A stretch of DNA of 26,367 bases from TMED69 sp036130055 (GTDB lineage Bacteria > Pseudomonadota > Gammaproteobacteria > Ga0077536), in NCBI GenBank assembly GCA_036130055.1, contig JAYYOR010000018.1, positions 1-26,367 of the forward strand. The letters are read 5' to 3'. Below, in pieces: positions 1 to 7,814 of this stretch; the first letter of the stretch is position 1, and the number at the start of each line of letters is the position of its first letter. The notes beneath the pieces are model-generated. The model was not told the DNA's origin and did no database searches. It saw nothing but the letters and a program-made list of their open reading frames with translations. Made by a program: the position numbers and the translations under genes.

Positions 1-53
1 ATAGTCTGGATGTTTTTTCGTTAAATGAATTTATTAATTTAGGAGAAAGGTGA
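1..53 (+). CDS. 3' end of an unidentified upstream gene (partial)
   Basis: Reading from base 3, an open frame gives 16 residues ending in NLGER and stops with TGA at 51-53. That stop overlaps the ATG of the biotin carboxylase gene (TGATG), the arrangement expected of a translationally coupled operon. The tail does not look like a biotinyl carrier domain (no MKM-type region or usual end), nor like the end of a LamB/YcsF (PxpA) protein, so I cannot name it. It is called coding mainly because of the exact stop/start overlap. Confidence 0.45.
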   Translation, partial: SLDVFSLNEFINLGER

Positions 54-1396
54 TGATTAAATCTTTGTTAATAGCTAATCGAGGCGAAATTGCTGTGAGA
101 ATTATCAAAACTTGTAGGAATATGGGCATTAAGACAGTGCAGGTGTTTAGTGATGCTGATAAAAATTCTTTAGCCGTCGCGCTTGCTGACGAGAGTGTCA
201 ACATCGGACCTGCGCCTGCCGCTCAATCCTACCTTAAAAAGGAGTTGATTATCGAAAAGGCTCTAGAGGCAAAAGTAGATGCGATTCATCCTGGATATGG
301 CTTTCTATCCGAAAATGCCACCTTTTCTGAAAGTGTATCAAAAAAAGGACTTATTTTTATTGGCCCAACCTCTGATGTAATAGCAAGTTTAGGAGATAAG
401 ATTCAGGCTCGCCTCATAGCTAAAGCCTCAGGGATTGAGGCTGTACCAGGATATGAAATCGGTGATCTAGCTGACCTGAAAGTAGATGACCTTCGCTCAA
501 GGCTTGGGTTTCCATTGATGATTAAAGCAGCCGCCGGAGGTGGTGGCAGAGGCATCAGAATTGTGCATTCAGAGTCAGATTTATTGTCATCACTCGAGAC
601 GGCCTCAGCAGAAGCAAAAGCGTCCTTTGGTGACGGTACTATTTATCTTGAGAGGTATATAGAAAATGCCAGGCATATTGAGGTGCAATTTATTGGAGAT
701 GGAGAAAATTTTTTGCACCTTTTTGAACGAGAATGCTCAATTCAGCGAAGAAGACAAAAAATTTGGGAAGAAGCCCCTGCTTCTTGTCTGACAAAAAAAG
801 AAAGACAAGACGTGTGTGATATGGCTATCAAGCTGGCGGCTCACGTCAAATATAAGGGAGTCGGCACCGTTGAATTTCTATATGATACTGACCGAAGGGA
901 GTTTTATTTTATCGAGGTAAATACGCGAATTCAGGTTGAACACCCTACTACAGAATTTATAACGGGTTTCGACATTGTGGAGTTGATGATCAAGGTTGCA
1001 GGCGGAAAAAAGTTAGATTTTAAACAAGAATCTGTGAAATTCAGAGGACATGCTATTGAATGCAGGATAAATGCTGAGGATCCTGAAAATAATTTCTTTC
1101 CCTCGCCGGGCGTAGTTAAAAAAATTACTGTACCTTCTGCCAATGAAATTCGTTTCGATACATTCTTGACAGACGGAGCAGAAGTTCCCCCATTTTACGA
1201 TTCGATGGTAGGAAAGTTAATAGTCTTCGGTGCGACTAGGCAAGAAGCATTAAGTAGACTTGTAGGTGCACTAGACAAACTGCATATTACAAACATAGCG
1301 ACCACCCTGCCATTGCATCAGAAATTAGCAAAGAACATTGATGTTATTAATAATGATGTTAATATCAACTTTTTAGAAAAAAAATTTTTAAAATAA
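53..1396 (+). CDS. biotin carboxylase subunit (AccC-like) of a biotin-dependent carboxylase
   Basis: 447 residues, matching the usual AccC length of about 449. Family role: ATP- and bicarbonate-dependent carboxylation of biotin on a carrier protein in the cytosol. Domains in order: Rossmann-like N-terminal domain (LLIANRGEIA at 5-14), ATP-grasp with glycine-rich loop GGGGRG (162-167), ERECSIQRR (225-233), catalytic EVNTRIQVEH (288-297), C-terminal domain with R338. Residues corresponding to E. coli AccC K116, E288, R292, E296 and R338 are all present, so it should be active. The start is ATG at 53, not the GTG at 50, because AGGAG at 41-45 is 7 nt from it and the previous stop overlaps it. 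The next gene follows after 18 nt, and both following genes are of the PxpB/PxpC type. No accA, accD or biotin carrier gene is in view, so this is probably not the acetyl-CoA carboxylase subunit but part of a urea-carboxylase-like or oxoprolinase-like enzyme. Substrate unknown. Confidence 0.9.
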   Translation: MIKSLLIANRGEIAVRIIKTCRNMGIKTVQVFSDADKNSLAVALADESVNIGPAPAAQSYLKKELIIEKALEAKVDAIHPGYGFLSENATFSESVSKKGLIFIGPTSDVIASLGDKIQARLIAKASGIEAVPGYEIGDLADLKVDDLRSRLGFPLMIKAAAGGGGRGIRIVHSESDLLSSLETASAEAKASFGDGTIYLERYIENARHIEVQFIGDGENFLHLFERECSIQRRRQKIWEEAPASCLTKKERQDVCDMAIKLAAHVKYKGVGTVEFLYDTDRREFYFIEVNTRIQVEHPTTEFITGFDIVELMIKVAGGKKLDFKQESVKFRGHAIECRINAEDPENNFFPSPGVVKKITVPSANEIRFDTFLTDGAEVPPFYDSMVGKLIVFGATRQEALSRLVGALDKLHITNIATTLPLHQKLAKNIDVINNDVNINFLEKKFLK

Positions 1397-1414
1397 TTTA
1401 TTTAGGAAGCGGTT

Positions 1415-2290
1415 ATGGAGACACGATTTACTTTCGGTGGAGATGAGCACTTATTATGTGAATGTTCTGAGAATATGTCTTTTGAAGCGTTTTTCAAAGC
1501 TATTAATTCAGTCAGAATGATTAGGGAAGCCAATATAAAGGGGATCCTTGAAGTGTGTGGTGGTAATGCAGCTTACCTTGTTAAATTCGACCCTGATTTA
1601 ATTCATCCAGACAGTTTGTTAGAAACAGTGAAAGATTTAGAGAAGAAAGCGTCTAATAGTAACCGAACAATAAAGACTCGGATTATAGAAGTTCCAGTCT
1701 TTTATGATGATCCTTGGACGAAAAAAACAATGCATGTATTTCGAGATAGACACCAAGAGCCTTCTATGACTGATTTAGAGTATGCGGCAAAACTAAACGG
1801 ACTAGAGACAGTTGAAGAATTCATCAACATGCATCACAGTTCGCCTTGGTTTGTTTCTCAAGTTGGTTTTGTCTGTGGAGTGCCCTGGTTGTATCAACTT
1901 GTATCGAGGGAGAGTCAGATCGAAGTTCCTAAGTATGTGCGGCCACGGACTGATACACCAAGGCACACTGTGGGGCACGGTGGATGCTTTGCTGCAATTT
2001 ATGCTGTACGCGGTGCTGGGGGTTACCAAATGTTTGGTATAACACCAATGCCGATTTTTGAGCCTGAAAATAAATATAGTTATTTTAATGAAGAAATGGT
2101 TTTCTCTAGGCCTGGAGATATTTTTAAGTTTAAGCCAATTAATGAAGATGAATTTAACGAAATCGAGGCTGCGGTTAAGAAGGATACTTTCGTACCTAAG
2201 ATAAAAACAGTTGAATTTGATTTGGATCATTTCCTTAAGGATATCAACAATTATAACAGTAACTTAATAAGGGAATTATATGCAAGTTGA
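1415..2290 (+). CDS. carboxyltransferase subdomain C/D protein (PxpB/KipI-like)
   Basis: 291 residues, longer than E. coli PxpB (about 218) or B. subtilis KipI (about 240). The family signature region is clear: VPVFYDDPW (93-101), a GF..GVPWLY segment (151-160), PKYVRPRTDTP (172-182), VGHGG (186-190) and GGYQMFGITPMPIFEP (202-217). The DDPW element and extended N-terminus recall the corresponding part of urea carboxylase more than stand-alone KipI. Known family members are one half of 5-oxoprolinase (with PxpC), the KipI antikinase, or the carboxyltransferase part of urea carboxylase. Placement directly after a biotin carboxylase and overlapping pxpC by 11 nt points to a carboxyltransferase or amidolyase half-subunit. 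ATG at 1415 has AGGAAG 5-6 nt upstream. Substrate not determinable. Confidence 0.85.
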   Translation: METRFTFGGDEHLLCECSENMSFEAFFKAINSVRMIREANIKGILEVCGGNAAYLVKFDPDLIHPDSLLETVKDLEKKASNSNRTIKTRIIEVPVFYDDPWTKKTMHVFRDRHQEPSMTDLEYAAKLNGLETVEEFINMHHSSPWFVSQVGFVCGVPWLYQLVSRESQIEVPKYVRPRTDTPRHTVGHGGCFAAIYAVRGAGGYQMFGITPMPIFEPENKYSYFNEEMVFSRPGDIFKFKPINEDEFNEIEAAVKKDTFVPKIKTVEFDLDHFLKDINNYNSNLIRELYAS

Positions 2291-3257
2291 AGTTTTAGAT
2301 GGCGGTCTCGCAGTTTCTATTCAAGACCTAGGCAGAATAGGATTTTACAGATACGGCATCCCGATGGGAGGCGCTATGGATAGAGAGTCGTTGAGGATAG
2401 CAAATCTATTAGTGGGAAACGATGAGACTGCCGCATGTTTTGAAGCCCCATTTCTTGGACCCAAATTGTGTTTTAAAGACCGCAGGCAAATCGCGGTAAC
2501 CGGTGGGGATGTTTCTGTTTTTGTTGATGGTCAGGAATTTAAATCATGGGAGTCGATAGCGGTTGAAAATGGTAGCGTCGTCGAATTTGGCTTTATTAAA
2601 AGTGGTGCTCGCTTGTATATAAGCATTTCTGGAGGCTTAAACGTTCCCCTTGTTCTTAATAGTAGGTCTACATATATAATTGGTGCTCTTGGTGGTTATC
2701 ATGGGAGAATGATCAAGCAAGGAGATTTAATTCCTTTGGCGAATACTTCTGTTTTGCCAAAAGATAAAAATCGGCAGCTTCCTAGTGAACTGATAAGAAA
2801 TATATCCGATCATACAAACATAAGAGTTCTACCTGGACTTTATTGGCATAGGCTGACCAAGGCTTCAGGCGAATCTTTTTTTCAAGACACGTGGACGGTG
2901 GCAACCGAAGCTGATCGCATGGGATACAGATTCGGAGGGGGAAAAGAAATTAAATTCGTAGAAAGGGAACAACCTTTCGGGGCTGGTTCGGATCCGTGGA
3001 ATATTGTAGACAGTCCATACCCTTACGGTTCAATCCAAATTCCAGGAGGAACAGAGCCAATTGTTCTTCACCGAGATGCGGTCTCAGGTGGAGGATACTT
3101 TCAAGTTGGTGCAGTGGTCTCTGCTGATATGGATCTGATTGGGCAACTCCAGCCAAATAAAAAAGTTAATTTCATTAAAGTCTCAATGGAAGAGGCGCTA
3201 AGTGCGCGTAAAGAAAAAAACAAGAGATTGGAACAGATTAGAAATATACTTAGCTAA
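2280..3257 (+). CDS. carboxyltransferase subdomain A/B protein (PxpC/KipA-like)
   Basis: 325 residues, normal for PxpC/KipA (about 310-335). Recognised from the N-terminal SIQDLGRIGFYRYGIP (13-28), GGAMDRESLRIANLLVGN (30-47), the SGGLNVP...NSRST block (117-131), GGYHGR...GD (138-149), and the C-terminal PYGSIQIPGGTEPIVLHRD and LIGQLQP motifs. In known systems it pairs with PxpB as an ATP-dependent 5-oxoprolinase, or forms the carboxyltransferase half of urea carboxylase or allophanate-type enzymes. Its ATG lies inside the end of the preceding gene (11-nt overlap), so translation is coupled and 1:1 assembly is likely. It ends convergently with the next gene, sharing 4 nt, with no terminator between. 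5-oxoproline, urea or another amide or carboxylic acid are all possible substrates. Confidence 0.87.
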   Translation: MQVEVLDGGLAVSIQDLGRIGFYRYGIPMGGAMDRESLRIANLLVGNDETAACFEAPFLGPKLCFKDRRQIAVTGGDVSVFVDGQEFKSWESIAVENGSVVEFGFIKSGARLYISISGGLNVPLVLNSRSTYIIGALGGYHGRMIKQGDLIPLANTSVLPKDKNRQLPSELIRNISDHTNIRVLPGLYWHRLTKASGESFFQDTWTVATEADRMGYRFGGGKEIKFVEREQPFGAGSDPWNIVDSPYPYGSIQIPGGTEPIVLHRDAVSGGGYFQVGAVVSADMDLIGQLQPNKKVNFIKVSMEEALSARKEKNKRLEQIRNILS

Positions 3258-4420
3258 TTTAAAAATAAGGGTACGTTCACTTCTTCCGTAAGCCATCCCC
3301 CGTGTACACCTTTTAAATTTGGCATTGTTTCGTTAATAAGGCTATCAAAAATAGAGTAATTATCATTCATACACAGAACAAAATCTCCTAACCTGCCCTC
3401 AAATTCCGGATTTGCCCTTCCTATACCGAACCAATTTTCTTTCAACATTTCTTTGGAGCTTTTAACTGTAATTTCACTTTTTAGATAGGTTTGCATATAA
3501 TCCATAAAATTTTTTTTCTCCTTTGGATGCACGTATGCAAAAGCGGTTCTCGGCTCACCACATAGAGGAAGTTTTAGCATTTTCTTTAATTGGGGGTGTT
3601 GCTTTGTCGTGATTGTTGTATTTACTGAATTCGGTACAAATCCGTGATCGGCTGTGACAATAACACTAGTCTCGTTTTTCTCAGCAAGTAAATAGATTTT
3701 CCTTAAGATGGAGCCAATAATCCTAGCCTCGGATAGTACTGGAATACTATTTTGGCCATATTTGTGTGAAAGGGAATCAATTGCAGGCAAATAAGCGTAC
3801 GCAAATTTCCTAGACAGGTTCTCAGTGATGAATGACTCAATGATTTGAAAAAATTCCTGGTAACTATTATAACCACGCCTTGCTGCGAAACCGGCTAAAT
3901 GTTTTGAATAGGTCGTTTCGCTTAAAAAGTTTGGCTGTAAGAATAGCATTCTTTTTGTTAATTCTTTTGCTTCTTTTGAAAAAAGAATGTAGTTATTTGG
4001 GATATCTTTACTTAGTCTTTTTTTTTTAAGACTATAACGTTGTTTGAAAGGTAGGATATTAACTATGCTTGAAATATCATTGAAGAATGTATGCCATCCG
4101 GGTATGCCATGTCCTGCTGGAGTTAATCCTGTAAGTAGCGACGTAATAGAAGATGCAGTTGTAGACGGATAAACTGACTGTATAGTACCAAGATACCAAT
4201 CATCAAGACCGAGTTCCTCCTGATAGGTTCGATAAAAGGATTCACCAGCCCCATCAATAATTATCAAAATTATCTTATCTTTAAATTCTCGCTTTTTTGT
4301 TTTTAAAATTTCCAACTCATACTTGTTGCGCGTTCCACAATCAATTTCGAGGCTTTTATAGATTGAGTGCACTAAGTTTACAACAGTGCTACCTCTATAA
4401 TTTGGTTTCACGATTGCCAT
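3254..4420 (-). CDS. type I phosphodiesterase / nucleotide pyrophosphatase-like (alkaline phosphatase superfamily)
   Basis: 388 residues, no signal peptide or membrane segment, so probably cytosolic. All seven expected two-zinc-site residues are visible: D56 (IIIDG), nucleophile T88 in YPSTTASS, D215 and H219 (PAIDSLSHKYG), D258-H259 (TADHGF) and H373 (GVHGGW). This pattern fits PF01663-type enzymes, which cleave phosphodiesters or pyrophosphates and release nucleoside monophosphates; simple monoesterase or phosphonate hydrolase activity is also possible. It starts 5 nt after the selO stop with no clear Shine-Dalgarno sequence, so it is probably translated by coupling to selO. An obvious idea, not proven, is that it acts on AMP-protein bonds or nucleotides linked to SelO activity. 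Its stop overlaps the pxpC stop by 4 nt. Confidence 0.85.
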   Translation of the reverse strand: MAIVKPNYRGSTVVNLVHSIYKSLEIDCGTRNKYELEILKTKKREFKDKIILIIIDGAGESFYRTYQEELGLDDWYLGTIQSVYPSTTASSITSLLTGLTPAGHGIPGWHTFFNDISSIVNILPFKQRYSLKKKRLSKDIPNNYILFSKEAKELTKRMLFLQPNFLSETTYSKHLAGFAARRGYNSYQEFFQIIESFITENLSRKFAYAYLPAIDSLSHKYGQNSIPVLSEARIIGSILRKIYLLAEKNETSVIVTADHGFVPNSVNTTITTKQHPQLKKMLKLPLCGEPRTAFAYVHPKEKKNFMDYMQTYLKSEITVKSSKEMLKENWFGIGRANPEFEGRLGDFVLCMNDNYSIFDSLINETMPNLKGVHGGWLTEEVNVPLFLN

Positions 4421-4425
4421 TTTTT

Positions 4426-6021
4426 TTAGGAGCTACATGAAAGACTGGAGCATCCCGGTTTATTCTTTGCCCAAGCTGGTCGTCTCTCATGGAATTTCGC
4501 AAAGCTGGGTCCCTGATCCCGATAAGGATCTTTCATGATCTGCATAATCTCGCTAATAACAGAAAAGTCTTCTCCTTGTGCTTTCTCAATTGCAAGTTGC
4601 AAGATATAGTTTCTCGGGACATACAGTGGATTTGTAGTGTCCATAATTGTTGTTCTGTCTATTAAACTAATCTGTTCGGTCTTTATCTGATAAATATAGT
4701 TATTTATCCACCCGGATATTTCACGTTCAAAATCTGGAGAAGTATTTTCATAGCAAGATTCTTTGATTATTTCAAAATTCTTTTCTTTAGTTTCTTCATT
4801 AATTTCTAATCCAATAGAGGATAATTTTCGAAAAAAAATTGTCCAATCAACTTGGTATTGTTTAAATATTTGGATTAGGCTGTTTATCAACACATCATGT
4901 TTTTTGCCTAGATAATGATTGAAGCCTAATTTCCTGACGAAGGTTTTTCGCCAAGTCTCTATGTACCGGTCTTTGTAATCATCGAGACATTTAACCAAAA
5001 AACCCTCTTCAATGTCTAATTGGTGGAGGGCATTGGCTAATTGATACAAATTCCAAAACGCAATTTCTGGCTGTTTTCCGTAGCAATATCTTCTCCCAGG
5101 GAGATCAGTTGTATTTGGAGTCCAGTTCTCATCATAGCTTTCAAGCCAGCCGAAAGGTCCGTAGTCAATTGTCAATCCCATAATTGACATGTTATCGGTA
5201 TTCATTACTCCATGAACAAACCCGAGCTGCATCCATTGCACAATTAAATCAGCTGTTTTTTTGCAAACCCAGTTAAAAAACGAGACGGTTTGTTTTTTAA
5301 ATTCTGAGTTTGATAAGTTTGTACTGATGTTTTCCATTTCTGGATTTTCATTAATACAATATATTAACAATTTCTTTAGTGTTTCCAATTCTCCTCTAGC
5401 CGCTAATAGTTCGAAATTACCAAAACGTACAAAAGATCTCGAAAGGCGTGCAACAATCGCACCCTTCTCTAACTGTGGGTTGCCGTCGTAAAACATATCT
5501 CTTAGAACTTCATCGCCAGTACTTAAAAGAGATAAAGCTCTTGTTGTAGGAACACCTAGGTAGTGCATCCATTCACTACAGATAAATTCTCTTATTGAAG
5601 AACGTAAAACAGCGAGGCCATCAGCCGTTCTTGAGTAAGGGGTGGGTCCAGCTCCCTTTAACTGAAGTGACCATTTTTCTCCCTTTTTGTTGGTTATTTC
5701 TCCAAGATTGATAGCCCTCCCGTCTCCTAGTTGGCCGGCCCAGTTTCCGAATTGGTGTCCTCCGTAGCACATAGCATAAGGTTTGGTGCCGGTCGGGATA
5801 TAATTACCACACATTATTTGAATGAACGCTGAACTTTTACATGAATCTGGTTCGATATCGATTAATTTAGCGCAGCTCTCTGAAAAGGCTATTAACTTTG
5901 GGCTTGATGCAGGTTTTGGAAGGGTGTAAGAATAACACGAATTAGCGACTTGCCGGGGATGGTTATCAAAATCTGGATCTCCTGGAAGGGTTTCTACAAA
6001 ATTATTCTCAAAATTTATCAT
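4426..6021 (-). CDS. selO: protein adenylyltransferase SelO (YdiU family)
   Basis: 531 residues; E. coli SelO has about 478, and the extra length is mostly in the middle and near the C-terminus. SelO is a pseudokinase-fold enzyme that transfers AMP from ATP (bound in inverted orientation) to Ser, Thr or Tyr of target proteins, linked to redox stress. Key residues by spacing with the characterised Pseudomonas syringae enzyme: K122 and E145, R192 and R199, D276-N277 (in HGVMNTDN) and D286 (IDYGPFGW). The C-terminus is CSSLSCSS: the cysteine three from the end sits where human SelO has selenocysteine, as in other bacterial SelO. ATG at 6021 is the first in-frame start before the conserved region. 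It is divergent from ettA and heads a two-gene unit with the phosphodiesterase. Confidence 0.95.
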   Translation of the reverse strand: MINFENNFVETLPGDPDFDNHPRQVANSCYSYTLPKPASSPKLIAFSESCAKLIDIEPDSCKSSAFIQIMCGNYIPTGTKPYAMCYGGHQFGNWAGQLGDGRAINLGEITNKKGEKWSLQLKGAGPTPYSRTADGLAVLRSSIREFICSEWMHYLGVPTTRALSLLSTGDEVLRDMFYDGNPQLEKGAIVARLSRSFVRFGNFELLAARGELETLKKLLIYCINENPEMENISTNLSNSEFKKQTVSFFNWVCKKTADLIVQWMQLGFVHGVMNTDNMSIMGLTIDYGPFGWLESYDENWTPNTTDLPGRRYCYGKQPEIAFWNLYQLANALHQLDIEEGFLVKCLDDYKDRYIETWRKTFVRKLGFNHYLGKKHDVLINSLIQIFKQYQVDWTIFFRKLSSIGLEINEETKEKNFEIIKESCYENTSPDFEREISGWINNYIYQIKTEQISLIDRTTIMDTTNPLYVPRNYILQLAIEKAQGEDFSVISEIMQIMKDPYRDQGPSFAKFHERRPAWAKNKPGCSSLSCSS

Positions 6022-6062
6022 GTTAGTAAATAAAATTTTTTAATTATTGGTTTAGACTCTTA

Positions 6063-6074
6063 ATAAGTACTTAT
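6063..6074. repeat. 12-bp perfect palindrome in the selO-ettA spacer
   Basis: ATAAGTACTTAT is its own reverse complement and lies 42 bp upstream of selO and 76 bp upstream of ettA. An imperfect second inverted sequence (CTTATCGATATCTAAG, 6070-6085) overlaps it. It could be an operator for a dimeric regulator of one or both genes, but AT-rich spacers yield such palindromes by chance. The spacer 6022-6149 otherwise holds no convincing promoter; a weak TTTCAA (6089) / TATCAT (6112) pair precedes ettA. Confidence 0.35.
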
Positions 6075-6149
6075 CGATATCTAAGATGTTTCAATAAAAT
6101 TATTTCCATCGTATCATATGAAGCTAATTTGTTTAATACGGAATAAGCT

Positions 6150-7814
6150 ATGGCTCAATACGTTTTCCAATTGCAGAAAGTTGGCAAGATTGTCCCACCC
6201 AAAAAAAGGATATTGGATGATATCTCGTTGAGCTTTTTTCCTGGCGCAAAAATTGGTGTTTTAGGGCTAAATGGCGCAGGAAAATCAACATTATTAAAAA
6301 TTATGGCAGGAATAGATAAAGAAATTGAGGGTAATGCGATTCCACTAAAAGATTTGAAAATTGGATATCTTCCTCAGGAGCCACAGCTTGACGAATCTTT
6401 AAATGTTAAAGGTAATTTAAAAAAAGGTCTCGATGAAGCGTTTGAACTTCTTGAAAAGTTTAACAAGATTAGTGCCAGATTTGGAGATCCAATGACAGAT
6501 GATGAAATGGAGTCGTTACTAGAAGAGCAGGGTAAGTTGCAAAACGAACTTGATGCGCAAAATGTATGGGATTTAGATAGAAAGATGGAAATAGCTTCTG
6601 AAGCATTAAACTTGCCTAAAATGGATAGCCCAGTAACTAATTTATCTGGGGGTGAAAAGCGCAGGGTTGCTTTGTGTCAATTACTTATTTCTGAACCAGA
6701 TATGCTTTTACTTGATGAACCAACAAATCATTTAGATACTGAATCAGTCTACTGGTTAGAAAGATATTTAGATGATTATAAAGGGACAGTTGTTGCAATA
6801 ACTCATGATCGTTATTTTCTTGATAATATAGCTGGTTGGATATTGGAGCTTGATAGAGGCTCTGGATTTCCTTGGGAAGGTAATTACTCATCATGGCTTG
6901 AACAGAAAGAGAAGAGGTTAGCCCATGAACAAAAAACCGAAGCTGCTTATAAAAAAAACCTTTCGGCAGAGCTTGAATGGGTAAAGCAAAACCCTAAAGG
7001 AAGACGGTCAAAAAACAAGGCAAGGATACAAAAGATAGAGGAAATGCAGACTAAGGAATTTCAAAAGAGAAATGAAACTAATGAAATTTTCATACCGCCT
7101 GGACCACGCTTGGGAAAGCAAGTTTTGTCTGTAGATAATCTTGAAAAATCGATAGAAGGGAAAAAACTGTTTGATAGTTTATGTTTTGAGGTCCCACCAG
7201 GAGCTATAGTTGGAGTAATCGGTCCCAATGGCGCTGGAAAAACCACCCTATGCGAGATGTTAACTGGCTTGGTTGAACCGGATAATGGAAAAGTGGAAAA
7301 AGGTGACACCGTAAAATTCGGTTTTGTAAGTCAGGGCAGAGAAGGTTTAGATGATAGCAAAACGGTTTGGGAGGAACTGTCTGGAGGTCAAGATATCTTA
7401 AAAATTGAGGATTTTGAAATAAATTCAAGAGCTTATTGCGGAAGATTTAACTTTAAAGGGAACGATCAACAAAAATTCGTAAAGCAGCTTTCTGGAGGAG
7501 AACGAAACAGATTGCATTTAGCAAAAACCCTACTTGAAGGTTCTAACTTTATGCTTCTTGACGAACCTACGAATGATTTAGACGTTGAAACCCTCAGAGC
7601 CTTAGAAGAAGCGATCTTAAACTTTCCTGGATGCATGTTTATTGTTTCACATGACAGATGGTTCCTAGATAGAGTTGCCACTCATATCTTGGCTTTTGAA
7701 GGAAATGGAATTGTTAAGTGGTTTTTCGGCAATTACTCTGAATATCATGAAAATTTCAAAAAAAGAGCGGGTAGCTCTCAGGAAACAAAGAGATTCAAAC
7801 CATTAACCCGTTAA
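6150..7814 (+). CDS. ettA: energy-dependent translational throttle protein EttA (ABC-F ATPase)
   Basis: 554 residues, essentially the E. coli EttA length (555), and collinear with it from MAQYVF onward. Two ABC domains: Walker A GLNGAGKST (39-47), signature LSGGE, Walker B LLLDEPTNHLD and the EGNYSSWLEQK linker in the first half; GPNGAGKTT, LSGGERNRLHL and LLDEPTNDLD in the second. The arm insertion of EttA is present between Walker A and the signature of domain 1. There is no membrane segment. EttA binds the ribosomal E site and gates the first elongation steps according to ATP/ADP level. ATG at 6150 follows GGAA with 6 nt spacing. It is monocistronic here and ends convergently with the DUF1015 gene, sharing the TTAA at 7811-7814. 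Confidence 0.97.
   Translation: MAQYVFQLQKVGKIVPPKKRILDDISLSFFPGAKIGVLGLNGAGKSTLLKIMAGIDKEIEGNAIPLKDLKIGYLPQEPQLDESLNVKGNLKKGLDEAFELLEKFNKISARFGDPMTDDEMESLLEEQGKLQNELDAQNVWDLDRKMEIASEALNLPKMDSPVTNLSGGEKRRVALCQLLISEPDMLLLDEPTNHLDTESVYWLERYLDDYKGTVVAITHDRYFLDNIAGWILELDRGSGFPWEGNYSSWLEQKEKRLAHEQKTEAAYKKNLSAELEWVKQNPKGRRSKNKARIQKIEEMQTKEFQKRNETNEIFIPPGPRLGKQVLSVDNLEKSIEGKKLFDSLCFEVPPGAIVGVIGPNGAGKTTLCEMLTGLVEPDNGKVEKGDTVKFGFVSQGREGLDDSKTVWEELSGGQDILKIEDFEINSRAYCGRFNFKGNDQQKFVKQLSGGERNRLHLAKTLLEGSNFMLLDEPTNDLDVETLRALEEAILNFPGCMFIVSHDRWFLDRVATHILAFEGNGIVKWFFGNYSEYHENFKKRAGSSQETKRFKPLTR

Noticed and set aside
53..1396. Naming this gene accC of acetyl-CoA carboxylase
   Set aside because: The catalytic residues fit, but the following genes are PxpB/PxpC-like and no accA, accB or accD is visible, so the specific name would mislead.
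1802..2230. 142-codon open frame antisense to the PxpB-like gene
   Set aside because: It lies wholly within a well-supported gene, has no recognisable domain and its composition looks like a reverse-strand shadow.
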